A DNA stretch of 64,000 nucleotides from Tricholomella constricta. Taxonomy: Eukaryota; Basidiomycota; Agaricomycetes; Agaricales; Lyophyllaceae. A program made the position numbers and the translations under genes. This document shows positions 10,764 to 21,106 of the stretch, one piece after another. The notes under the pieces are model-generated. The model did not search any database. It saw only the letters and a program-made list of their open reading frames with translations, and was not told the origin of the DNA. How positions within the stretch are numbered: the stretch's first letter is position 1; each line of letters opens with the position of its first letter. The stretch spans positions 62,001-126,000 of the forward strand of contig JAACJP010000010.1 of assembly GCA_013368375.1 (NCBI GenBank), written 5' to 3'.

Positions 10764-13256
10764 GTGAACTACGTTTTCTTTGATGAGGTTTCTATGCTAT
10801 CGTGCCGGGATCTTTATAAGATTAGTGCCAGGCTGGCGCAGGTGCTGGGAAACGCTGACACACCGTTTGGTGGAATGAACATGATTTTTGCAGGTGACTT
10901 TGCACAACTGCCTCCCGCCATGGGTGGGGAAGGAGTTGCATTGTATAGCCGAACCGTTGGGACTAAAGGGGCCACACTGGTACATCAGGAAGAGGCTATC
11001 GGGAAGGCATTGTGGCAGCAAGTAACTATGGTGGTCATTCTTCGTAAGAACATGCGACAGACGCACAACACACCAGAGGACAAAAAATTGAGGAAGGCCC
11101 TGGAAAACATGCGCTACAAGCGTTGCACCCCAGAAGACCTTATCTTCTTGCGGTCTCTGAAATCGAGCAAGTCCCCCGGCTATCAAAGCATCACTGAGAA
11201 ACAGTTTAGAAATGTTTCGATCATCACCTCTTTTAACGCTGACAAGGATGCAATCAACCTGGTTGGCTCACAGCGTTTTGCACTTGAGACTCACCAAACC
11301 CTGACCAATTTCTATTCAGAAGATCTTGTCGCACCACCGGAAGATGCTGGTGATCGCGCAAAGAGAAAGGCTGCAGGTAATAGAACACAAGTTGAAAAGC
11401 AAAAGGTCTCAGAGAAGGTGCAGAAAGATTTGTGGGACTCCCCTCACTGCTCAAATAAGAAGCTGATTCCAGGTAAATTGTCTCTGTGTGTCGGCTTGCC
11501 TGTTATGATTCGCCAGAATTTGGCAACAGAGCTATGTATAATGCGTGGTCAAGAGGCCTATGTCCACTCCTGGATATCTGTACCAGGGTCATATGGCCAA
11601 AGGATTCTCGACACACTATTTGTTCGCTTGAAAGATGCTCCTACGTCAGTTAAAGTTCCGGGCTTACCTGAAAATGTTGTGCCACTGACAAAAAGCACTG
11701 TTGCCACTGTCTGTTATCTTCGAAACCATTCACCTCTAAACATCTCTCATACGCAGGTTGAAGTCTTGCCAAATTTTGCGATGACGGAATATTCTTCCCA
11801 AGGCAAGACTAGGGACTTCAACGTCGTTCACATACAGAATTGCGTCTCTCACCAGGCAATGTATACATCCCTCTCGCGTGGTGTCTCAGCAAGGGGTACC
11901 ATTACGTTACAAGGATTCAACAGTGACAAAATTACAGGCGGTGCATCGGGACAGCTGCGTCAGGAATTCCGTGAATTAGAATTGCTGGACAACATTACCT
12001 GTATGAGATTTGAAGGTAAACTGCCTGAAGGCATGCATGACGCAGGCCGGCGAAACACATTGATTGACTCCTTCCGTGCTTGTAAAGGCATAGATTACAT
12101 GCCTCCTACCATCAATCCCGCCATCCGCTGGAGTAAATCTGATCCATTCTTGAGCTGGGTTCTTGAAGACGTAGATTGGAGCATACTCACAAAGCCAAGT
12201 AAAAAGGCTTCATTGCAGCCAAAAAGCGTGTATGTCCCAGCAAGAGGCACAAATCCAGATTTTCGCAAGCAACAGCACTCTAATATTGAGCTGCAGGGAT
12301 TCCAAGACCAGAAGCGCAAACTGAGGTTTGACAATGTAGCCCCTGATGATCTGCTAAATGATATGCCTAACCGTAAAAGAAAGAAATCGTTGGGAGATAT
12401 GGGATTGCCTGCCCTGAATCATAATCATGACAAAGAGTCCCCAAGTGGTACGCCCTGGAGAGATAATAGTTGCGCCTACGATGCAACAATGGCCGTCTTG
12501 CATAACATTTGGAGACAGAACCCTGATGTTATGACAGTCTTGCTGAGCAACTTTAATACTGAGCATCTTCGTCCGCTTATTGCAGGCTTCAATGAACATG
12601 CCAGGTCACAGGCCATTTCTCTTGAAAATGTCTGTGATGACTTGCGTTATGAGTTGTTCTCTCTTTCTGGAGCTACCTTCCCCTGGGGTAGATACACAAG
12701 CGTCCACGAAATATTGGATAGGCTCTTGTCCGCTTCTGAGCAAGTGATGTCATCTGTCAGGATCTGTACCAGAGGTCATGTCATTGGTCCCATGCAGTCT
12801 TCAATCTCGAGTTCACTTGTCCCTGTATTGCGTGTCAATACAAACACATCTATACAAGACTACGTCCGACGCTTTCGCATCCAAACAAGCTCCCGATGTC
12901 GCACTTGTCGAAGGAACCTTATCAGAGTGCACACCTTTGTGCAGGCGCCGCCTCTTTTGGCGTTTGACTTAGCAAGCGGAAATTTGAAACTTGTGTTGAA
13001 TTTGACTGTACCTATATCAACTCGGGAAGCTCAACTAACTGCGGAATACACATTATCTGGCATCATATACCATGGAAGGTATCATTTCACCTGTCGAGTG
13101 ATTTCACCCCTTGGGTCCGTTTGGAAGCACGATGGTTTAGTCGTGGGGGGCTCAATGACTTATGAAGGGAACATCACCGACATTTCTCTTGATGATCTGG
13201 ACAATCGTGCTCCGATCGTTGCTGTGTATGCTCTCCAACTTCCCAACATCACCTGA
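10764..13256 (+). pseudogene. Helitron PIF1 C-terminal half with USP-like tail
   Basis: The segment begins with Walker B (VFFDEVSMLSC) and continues with FAGDFAQLPP, LRKNMRQT and the C-terminal SF1B helicase motifs (GLPVMIRQN, SSQGKTRDF, YTSLSRGVSARGT), finishing the helicase by about residue 400. After a basic linker a second module begins at about residue 565: DNSCAYDATMAVLHNIW, then a CRTCRRN zinc-like pair, then YTLSGIIYHGRYHF and WKHDGLVVGG near the end. The order Cys box, CxxC, His box, W..D matches ubiquitin-specific (C19) peptidases. Animal Helitrons often carry OTU proteases instead, so a deubiquitinase-like tail is my inference. It is open throughout and separated from the upstream segment only by the TGA at 10752. 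Confidence 0.78.
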
Positions 13257-13317
13257 CCCGCTCCTCGGACTGCAGAACTCGGATATGCCATTCATCGGCC
13301 CACTAGCACCAGTAGTT

Positions 13318-13341
13318 CCAAGTTCTATTTATAGAACTTGG
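13318..13341. other. Candidate Helitron 3' hairpin
   Basis: A perfect 10-bp stem, CCAAGTTCTA / TAGAACTTGG, encloses a TTTA loop. It lies 62 bp past the last helicase stop and 8 bp before the inserted TIR element. Helitrons end in CTRR shortly after such a hairpin. Here CTRR is not evident at the expected spacing, and the TIR insertion at 13350 may have disturbed the end. Confidence 0.4.
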
Positions 13342-13349
13342 TCTTTCTA

Positions 13350-14106
13350 CAGTCAAACCTGTCATAACCCATACCCCTCGGTGGAAGCCGAAAAGTATGG
13401 GTTATTACAGAGTATGGGTTCTTGGAGGGCATCGTTATAGGGTCAGGATACAGGCCTATATCAGTTGTAACAAAAGAATCTGAGCAATAATGCATAGTTC
13501 TCAGGTTGATATAAGATTTCTGAGTAAAATAATCATTGGTAGTTATAGTTTGAAGTACAAAACCCGTCGAGGCAGGTTTGGTAGCCAGAGTTTGCATTAG
13601 CCTCATTACCCAGCCATTATTATTGCTCAAAAATTGCTCTTGGTTGGATAGCTTTTCAAGGAGGCCATTCTTACACACTTTTGTTTGCGCCGCTTGCTTG
13701 TACATCTGCCTTGGCAAGCACTTCGAGAGGCATTGAAGAGCATGTTTTTTGAATTTGAATTTGTTGGTTGACTGCGTGACAGAGGTCAGATGTCACGCAT
13801 GTTTCACAGAAAATGCCTAAATGGGGCAGGTACTGGTCATTCGGGTTTGCCCTCCGGGCGATTAGGGTCACACAACCCTCCAACAATGCTTTGGTAGCCT
13901 ATGTCCAACATTTTTATGTCATTGAGACCACAGAATATTCCATTTTTAGTACATTATGGGTTATGCAACCCCTCTGAAACCTATGGATTATTGGGTATGG
14001 GAGGGAGCCTGAATTTCCCTGCAAACCAACTTTGTGGAAGCCCAAAACCCATGGCTTATTACAGAGTATGGGTTTTTACAACCATGGGTTATGACAGGTT
14101 CGACTG
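13350..14106. mobile_element. 757-bp TA-flanked TIR element, copy 1
   Basis: The element starts CAGTCAAACCTGTCATAACC and ends in its near-perfect inverse, GGTTATGACAGGTTCGACTG (one Cs/Gs mismatch). It is flanked by TA on both sides (13348-13349 and 14107-14108). Subterminal inverted blocks of the type CCATACTCTGTAATA occur at both ends. A near-identical copy lies in inverse orientation at 56743-57501. TA target duplication and CAGT-type ends fit Tc1/mariner-pogo superfamily non-autonomous elements. No transposase is recognisable; internal open frames (for example MPLEVLAKADVQ...) look like chance. Confidence 0.88.
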
Positions 14107-15045
14107 TACTCCAAGAGCGCAGTGTGGGAAAATGTTGGATCAATTTTGATAATCAGTGATGATGTTTGGTTCTGTATTCTGATGCTATCAATGATTACTC
14201 CTTCAGGTCAGGCATAGCCATTGGCTCAAGGTTCAAAGCGCTACAACAGCTACATCTTGACTCCCTGACATCTCCCTTGACTGGAATATGCTGTTTAAAA
14301 TAAATTTTTGTGCAGTTTTCTAGGACCTTGAAAATGATTTTCTGCCAGGTTACATGCTTGACGGGTGCACGTTGAGCAGGAGATAATACAACGGTAGAAT
14401 AAAACTTTTTAAAAAAAAAAAAACAGTATTTTAAATTGAGATGTATTCTCGCAGGTGTTGTAGCTTGCAGGAAGTGGGCTTGTATGTACATCCGAGCAAT
14501 CAGTCAGTCGTGTGTGTGTGTATTGTCATCGTCTGCTGATTTAAGAGGGATGATAGATTCAATTCACGACTATGTTACGATCTGATCACGTGGTCGTCCA
14601 AGCAATCGGACGACCACGTGATTATTATGTGGTCATTCATATTTGGATGTCTACTCCGAGTCCCGGTAGTCACTCTACTTTTGATCTTTTAATTTCAGGG
14701 CTAAGTATCACATTTCTTTTCAGATATTTAGGCCATGCGGCGAGCGCTGCCATGTCGTTTCTCTGAGATTTTGTCCGTGCCAGTTGTTCACCTGAGAGCA
14801 GTGTTTACCACCAGTGCACGTTCATTGAGTTTGCAAGCACCGCAACACTTATCACGACCTCAGTTTATTTTACTTGAGAAATGGCGCCAGTGGTATAACA
14901 TGCGGTGTAAACTTGCCCCATGGGAGGGCACTCAAAACTCATCATTCATCTCACCGAAAATTCAATGCTCACGACTGATGCCTGACCCCAGTTTGAATAT
15001 GCTGTCAGAGAGTATAAAGATCGTCACAGCGCCTGATTGAATAGC
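14107..15045. other. Intergenic region with hairpin
   Basis: No gene is seen. There is an A-run at 14411-14423, a GT repeat near 14510 and the long hairpin listed separately at 14585-14622. From 15046 leftwards an HNH-like remnant is read on the minus strand. Confidence 0.5.
14585..14622. other. Perfect 15-bp stem-loop
   Basis: ATCACGTGGTCGTCC and its exact complement are separated by the 8-nt loop AAGCAATC. The stem contains the E-box CACGTG in both arms. It could be a transposon end structure (alternative Helitron 3' hairpin) or a regulatory palindrome; no gene starts close by. Confidence 0.7.
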
Positions 15046-15683
15046 TTAAAGACGCGCATGTGCGCCCCATGTACATTGGAATTCTGTATTGCCTTGCACA
15101 TGCGCGATGGAGCACATGGTGCAACGTTTCTGAGTACATGCAGTGAACAAATCTGCTCTGCGAGGATCGGCGACACGGTCGAGTACAGGACAAAATACAG
15201 ATATCAAATGATACATGAGCGCGAGTGCATAAAGGATGTAAAAATAAAAACGTTCAAAATAGCTCTCATGATATGGGCACAGCAGGATGGCGTTGCGCAG
15301 CTCGTGCTTTACAGACTTGGATTTCTTGGGGATGAGTTTCCGGACACGCAACTCGTCCCACTGCATACATCGACATTTAGTTTGAAATTTCAGTAGGCTG
15401 CGACACCGTGATGAACATATTATATACACACAGGAGCCAGCCGCACATGATGCATCTCTCTGTCATGCAGGTCGACCCCGTCTTCGAATGCGTAGGTTCC
15501 GGAGGTCTGAGAGATGGCAGAGCTAGCGCTTGTGGAGTAAGAGAATGGAGGGCCCTTGCGCAGAACGAACAGCTCGGGGGTAAAGCTTTCGAGCTCAAGA
15601 GACATGATAGGGACGGTTGGCGTAGCAAGAACACTGAAGTGCGGTTGGAGAAAGGCAAAGGGAGAGGTTCGACATTTGTGCAC
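15046..15683 (-). pseudogene. HNH-nuclease-like fragment, decayed
   Basis: Two overlapping minus-strand open stretches read MSLELESFTPELFVLRKG (15600s) and, further on, VKHELRNAILLCPYHESYFERFYFYI (about 15250-15310). The second resembles the C-terminal half of the HNH domain in mushroom-specific HNH proteins (N-A-I-L-L-x3-H...F), preceded by LRVRKLIPKKSKSV. The usual AHILPF His box is missing, so a segment has been lost. It is truncated at its upstream side close to the MITE that begins at 15719. Low-confidence family guess. Confidence 0.3.
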
Positions 15684-15718
15684 AACTTGACTCGGACGAC
15701 GGAAGAGAACTTAGACTA

Positions 15719-16222
15719 GGGGAGCTCAAAGTTGCCGCTGAAGGTCGCTGAAGGTGGCTGGGGCTGATCCCGCTGAACGCCTACGTGACATTAGTCATCA
15801 TCACGCAGTAGATCGTACACCTCACGTTCCCTCGAGCTCTGCTCTCAATACATCTACATGCACTTTCTTATTGAATGCCAAATGTCACTCTGGAAAAAAA
15901 GTCTGCTGCCACAGAGGAAAAAAATTATCAGATGTTGCCAGGTGTACTCAAGAACATTCCCTTATTTGAGCACTCATTTCCAAAGCAGAGAAGACCAAAA
16001 CCAAAAATATGTTTGTAGAACCCTATCACATGGACTTCTTGCATGGCATTGCGAGGAGGAGGAGGCTTTGAACGGCCTCTCAACGATGACTTTAATCAAA
16101 CTGATTGCGAAGGGATATGAGAACTGTCACTGATTGTCACACTGTTACCTGTTGTGACTCGATCACATTTCCGTTCAGCGCAGCCGCCTTCAGCGCCCTT
16201 CAGCGGCAACTTTGAGCTCCCC
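15719..16222. mobile_element. 504-bp MITE upstream of bL33 gene
   Basis: Terminal inverted repeats begin GGGGAGCTCAAAGTTGCCG at the left and end with the exact inverse at the right. The inverse similarity continues for about 60 bp with repeated GCTGAAGG units. TA flanks both ends (15717-15718 and 16223-16224), consistent with a 2-bp target duplication. It has no coding capacity. Its right end lies 49 bp before the start codon of the mitochondrial ribosomal protein gene at 16272, so it forms part of that gene's promoter or 5' UTR. Confidence 0.85.
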
Positions 16223-16271
16223 TACTTACCCACGCTCACACTCGACTTTCACCTCCGTGACACCAGCTCCC

Positions 16272-16585
16272 ATGGCCGCAAAGGCAAAAGCAAGGTCCGT
16301 CCCATCTCTCTCTCTCTCCCCACTTTATCTCTCCTTTCAAGCTAAAGCTAAACATTTCTGTAGTAAAGGACCCTCATCGTGCGCCTAATCTCAACGGCAC
16401 AAACCGGCTTTTTCTACACCACTCAGCGGCTGCGCCAGGGCCCGCGGCTCTCTGCTGTCAAATACAATCCCAAAGGTGAATTTTTCCCCTCAGTTCTTTA
16501 CTGAAAAGTGATGGGAGGGGTAGTAATGTGTCGCTCAGTGAAGGCACGGGTGCTGTTCGTCGAGAGCAAGAAGACGAAGAAATAG
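16272..16585 (+). CDS. Mitochondrial ribosomal protein bL33m
   Basis: This is a component of the large mitochondrial ribosomal subunit, encoded in the nucleus. Three small exons, 16272-16294, 16369-16475 and 16539-16585, are joined by GT-AG introns. They give 58 residues starting MAAKAKARTLIVRLISTAQ, passing TGFFYTTQRLRQGPRLSAVKY and ending VLFVESKKTKK then TAG. Length and sequence match fungal L33 (yeast Mrpl39 type), which lacks a cleavable presequence. The gene is intact although a 504-bp MITE ends just upstream, so its core promoter is partly or wholly supplied by, or pushed away by, the insertion. A long CT tract lies inside intron 1. Confidence 0.88.
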
Positions 16586-17059
16586 ACCAGCTTTGGACGA
16601 CGGTGCGACGAACCTGCGATGTCGGTGGTGTGTCCCTTGGAGTTGGAAAGCAGGAGGCAGGCGTAGAGTTTTGATAAAGTCGTTGGTGTTATCCAACCAG
16701 TGGGGACGGTTGAATTAATCTTAGGTGCGTTTTCTTTTGCTTCGCGCAGTCCGCGTTTTCTGATTATGTTTTTTCTTCATGTAGATTCTATTTCAAATGT
16801 ATATGCAATACATCTCAAATAATGGTGTTTAGCCTTCGGGGCGTAACACCTCTCAGATCCCGGTACCCGAGCTTTGAAATTAAGAAAAAAGATGTCTGGA
16901 CTAACATGTATATTATAGCGACAAAAATCCTCCCTCCCCTCCAGACTCCCATATGCTCGTCACCGCCTGCACGTCCCTCCTCCGGAAAGCGCTCCTTACC
17001 CACCCGATGAGCGCTCCCGCTCCCCGCCCAAGCCGGAGCTCGATCGCCTATGCCTGCCA

Positions 17060-18831
17060 TTGTCATTGATTGACATTGTCTTGGACGCTGACGCCGTCAT
17101 CCAGCCCCAGCCAGGTCCCCGGGGATCAGGATCAGCCAACAAAAAAGACAGTGACAGTGTTATGTCACGCACCTTTGACGCGTTTTACTCTGCCATCATG
17201 ACCACAGAAGGACGCGATGGCGCTGTTGAGCGCGAGCTAAGCAATCATCAACGGGAAATCATTGATACTTGTTTTGAAGAAGGACAATTCGAGTCCGCTA
17301 TCGCTCTTATGGAACAGCTGCGGACGTCAAATGCAAAACTAGCGGTGTAAGTACATCGTCATGTCGTTTGCCATGAATTAACTTTTCCTTTCATTCCAGA
17401 TCGTATGTTCGTCAGCTCATATATATTGCTCCCAGCCTGAGCATCCACCTGCGGTGAAAGAAATGGCCTCTGGATGTGCCGTCATTGCCGAGCAAGGCGG
17501 CTTTGAAGAAGGGGATTCCATCCGGTCCTGCGGTCCACGCTGCCCGGAGGCTCCTGAGCTCGTATGCTATTACGAATCTCCCAGAAATGATTGCTCGAGC
17601 TGTTCCGTGCTTTGATGATCCCAGGAAAGATCAACGCCCCCATAATATCGATGGCTCTCTAGAATCTGTGATTGGACCTCAGTCCATGTGTATCCCGATG
17701 GCGAAAAGCTGCTGGCATATCCTTACTGAAGGCTTCACGCAACACGGACCAGGTTATTCTCTCCCTTCGGGCAAGGGCAAGAAGCGCGCGCATCATTCTG
17801 ACTCTACGGACGAACACGGGCAACGCTGTCGTCGGTCCAGATGCATGGGCTGTTCTTGATTGGTTACTCCTACTGTTTGAACAGGACGAGACGCTGACGG
17901 CTGCTCGCGGATCTGGTAGGTGTAGTTAAAGCGATAGATATCATTATTCTTGAACAAATCGTGAACAGGTCGCTTTTCGGATCTTCTTCTACAGCGAATC
18001 CCTTGTCCAAGAAGTCTGTGGGCCGCGATGTGACACGGAAGAAGTTCCTCTTCTTATTGTTTTCTATTGCCTGGAAGAGGAAGACTTGCGACGCCAGGCG
18101 CTGGGTACCCGTTTAATGTCCCTAGTTCGTATCTGTCGCCCCTTTATTGTCGTGTTTGTTCATGCAATAATATTCCTAGTTGATAAACCTTTCATACACA
18201 GGCTCCTAGACTTGCCCATATTTGTACAGACACCTCACCGCCACGTAACTGGAAAAGCTGCCTATCCTTTTCTCCAGGCTCAGCCCTTCCCCAGCCGTCC
18301 ACAGGTTCAAAGTTCTTCTTTGCCAGAAGCTCTTGACCGATTCTCGCCACGCTACCCACCATGACGTTGCCATGACGCGCGTCCCCAGCCGCGAATACGC
18401 GCACAACCTAGAGCGCTTTGTCAAACCCGGACAGAATCCTCAATGAACAGCATAAGCAACGAGTCTGTGAAACCTCCAACATCTTCAGCACAGTCGAACA
18501 AAACCATGCTGCCGGGATATGCGGAAATTCAGCGGCTGGTGGATACGAATGTCTCGCTTTCGTCGGCGACCGTTTCCTCTCCTTCATTCTGAGGATAAAG
18601 TTCGAACTCCTGACTTCATACGGGATGTTACAGTCCTCAGCCCCATCAGCCGAGAAAGATGCTGAGTGGCGGGCGGCGTTGCGCGATGGGCTCATCACTC
18701 GTACCTTGGATCTTGCATTTGGGTCGGACGATTGTGGGAGAAGAAAGCGGCGCCTTTCGGACAATCTACCAGAGTCTTCTGAGTACTTGGTGACATCGAT
18801 CCTGAGTCGATGGGAGACGGTTTGTGTGTAA
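17060..18831 (+). CDS. Conserved hypothetical protein (exon set unresolved)
   Basis: Several plus-strand open stretches read like one intron-rich gene. They are: 17060-17348 (MSLIDIVLDADAV..., with ELSNHQREIIDTCFEEGQFESAIALMEQLR); an exon starting VSYVRQLIYIA after the intron at about 17349-17399; LPSKAALKKGIPSGPAVHAARRLL near 17480; AWAVLDWLLLLFEQDETL near 17845; LPEALDRFSPRY near 18320; and a final block RALRDGLITRTLDLAFG to about 18831. I do not recognise a domain. Frame changes at 17440-17480 and at the CAATGA near 18444 cannot all be explained by clear introns, so the copy may be partly broken. It looks like a soluble alpha-helical protein with no signal peptide. Confidence 0.4.
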
Positions 18832-19137
18832 CGAACGAGGTGAGGGTGAGTTGGAGATATTTGCGTTTTCAGCCGAGAGCCGAGGTTCTCTCTTTCTTGG
18901 TATTTTTGAACAGAATAAACAAATAGAACAGGGACAGGCGTATATCCCCGAGTCTTCGACAGTGCAATGTTCTTTCAGGCGCCCAAACGAAGGGTTTTTG
19001 ACTTTGGAAACATCAATTTGTGGCATGAGGCCTCCTTCTCCGTGGTTCTTTGGGCGCTCGCGCAACGTGTTTAGCGTTATAAAAGTGCGAGATAAAGCTT
19101 CTTCTGTGTGGACCCACCTTGTTTCTCCCCTTATTAT

Positions 19138-19500
19138 GGCACGTATAAACATCTGTCACCAGTTCTTTGCAACAGGAACATGCACATGCGGGGATCGCTG
19201 CAAGTTCTCCCATCAGGAGCCATTCCATCCAGCTCTCAACGCTCTAATACTGTGAGAACAATACCTTTTGTGCGAGAAGCCAGCTGACCTCCACCAATTC
19301 GCGCGAAGTACACCCCTTCCTTGTCAACGAACACACTGGCACTGGATGATTTTTTCGATGAGTATGCATACAGCGGCTTCTCGTACGACCCAAGCAAGCC
19401 AGCGTTGATTTCCTGTTCCCGTGTTTGCGCTTGGCCAAAATCAATACTTATGAGTGATATTTTCTTCGCTCGCTGACGCAATTCTGCTAGCTCATTCAAT
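19138..19500 (+). pseudogene. CCCH zinc-finger protein remnant
   Basis: MARINICHQFFATGTCTCGDRC followed by KFSH at 19138-19215 is an exact C-x8-C-x5-C-x3-H zinc finger, the RNA-binding CCCH type. The frame closes at TGA 19255. In a neighbouring frame FFDEYAYSGFSYDPSKPA (about 19350-19400) and a further CSRVCAWPKS block resemble the region after the finger in mushroom CCCH proteins (FF..YP.F.YDPSKP...F..LC..FGW). Frameshifts and a TGA after ALISC interrupt it. It is either a broken gene or one with introns I cannot place. Confidence 0.45.
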
Positions 19501-20199
19501 TGAAGAGCGGATCACTGGACCTGGACGGGGGAAGGGTGACAGCGTGCGCTCAAGTTTCCTTTTGTTGTCTCTGCAATCTGATATCATCTGTCACTCAAGG
19601 CAATGTGACCGTTGCAATTTGCTACGATATTGAGCGCGACGAGGTCTACGTCCCAAGACCCGTGAGGATCTCGGTATCCCTGACGAGGCTTCTAATTTCG
19701 TGTTTTGCATTGCACATGGGCATCACACGTCCCGATGCAGTGTTCCCGCGCGACTTGTGCTCATCGATCCATTTGCGCCCAGTCCACCTTTTTGGTCCGT
19801 CGTGCTGTCTTGCTGTCGTGGGGGCTTCCTGTCGTCTTCGTATTCTCAGATCTGCCTTGCCTTGCCTGCCTGCCCCCATGGCTTGGGTCTCGGGTCTTTT
19901 GGGGGACATGCACCTCCCCGTTTGTGCAAGGTCTATCTGTGACGGGGAGACGCACGGGTACAGGCACTGGCAGAAGATGAAAGAAGGAAAAGAAAGAGGA
20001 AGAGGAGAGAAATCCCGCGCCTTCGCCTTCGCTGCAATTCAGTCGGGGACGCAGGCGTAATGTGTCGTGGTCGTGGTCGTGGTCGTGTGGGCCCCATCCG
20101 AATCTCAGGAATCTCGAGATGTGGTGTATGTGTGTGTGTCGCTAACGCCACGCGGCGAGACCCAGGGCACGTCTCATACGCCTTTGCAGTCGCGAGTTA

Positions 20200-20532
20200 G
20201 TGGCGGCGTCTCCGTCCCGTCTCTGCGAATCGCAGACCTTGCCGACGCTCAAGACGCTGCACGTGAGCCAGGACACGGTGGATGCAGCAAAGGACAGTGC
20301 GGATTTGCGGGCGCTGATGCGGACGGCGCTGCAGACGAGCAGCGATGTGGAGATACTCGGGGTGCTGCAGATTGGGAGGGAGGAGATGCCCGAGGCAATC
20401 AAGGTGCTGCAGAGGGTGTTGGAGAGGGTTGGGGTTGGTGAGGCGGCGGCGGCCACAACGACAATGACGGAGGTGAAGGAAGATGAAGAAGCAGCCGCAG
20501 ATGAGGTCAGGGAGCACGCAGACACAGGGTAG
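20200..20532 (+). CDS. Hypothetical helical protein fragment
   Basis: An open stretch of 110 codons reads QTLPTLKTLHVSQDTVDAA, then DLRALMRTALQTSSDVEILGVLQIGREEMPEAI, ending in an acidic Glu/Ala-rich tail and TAG. The pattern D..ALM..AL..S.DVEML.VLQ.GREEMPEAIK.LQ..LE recalls a repeated module I have seen in mushroom hypothetical proteins, but I cannot name it. The true start is unclear and an upstream exon may exist. It could be a short remnant. Confidence 0.3.
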   Translation: MAASPSRLCESQTLPTLKTLHVSQDTVDAAKDSADLRALMRTALQTSSDVEILGVLQIGREEMPEAIKVLQRVLERVGVGEAAAATTTMTEVKEDEEAAADEVREHADTG

Positions 20533-21106
20533 TAGTGAAAGCGATGGCAAAGTTGTTGAAGGGTGGGGAACACTCATAGAACTTGGTCTTGCCGTTCAGC
20601 GGCCGCACTTTACCTAGTCTAGCTTCTCTCGCTTACCCAGCATACTACCATTTGTACAGGGGAAGCCCCGAAGCGCCCAACATTTTTTCACGTGTTGCGC
20701 GCGCGGGCCCCCCCTCTCCAAACCTTTGTTTTTTTCTCCTTTCTCTTTCTCCTCGAAATTTAAAGCCTTATCTTTGTTATAGATAAAATCATCAGATGCG
20801 CCGAAAGTCCCGGAGGGCACTCGAATATAACATCCGCAAATAACGTCCGTTTCCTGTCTCCATCCAGATCGAACAGTCTTGTCAATGGTCTCCACCCCGC
20901 ATTACCTTCTCAACTCTAACTCGAGAGTCAACTGGACTACAACTCAAGAGAAATCGCTTGCTAATGACTTTCCTTTCGACTTGGAAACGGAATCCGACGA
21001 CCATTTCGTCGTCCGAACCTACCTCCAATTTCTTTGGCTACCAGAGGTAACGTGTCCGACGCGTTTTCTGGTCTAATTTCCTATCTAGCATTTCAATTAG
21101 TCAATA

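Larger units (their letters stand above)
5975..13341 (+). mobile_element. Helitron rolling-circle transposon, degenerate
   Basis: A Helitron-type Rep-helicase is spread over four adjacent plus-strand open segments: 5975-9013, 9022-9576, 9627-10754 and 10764-13256. Domain order is DUF6570-like Cys-rich N-terminus, Helitron_like_N with HUH Rep motif, PIF1 helicase, then a cysteine-protease-like tail. Translation across the junctions keeps family similarity, so the breaks are disabling mutations rather than gene borders: one frameshift near 9007, one near 9520 and a TGA at 10752. A perfect 10-bp hairpin at 13318-13341 follows 62 bp after the last stop and is a candidate 3' terminal hairpin. I could not find a clear 5'-TC or a CTRR 3' terminus, so the true ends are unknown. 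Confidence 0.8.
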
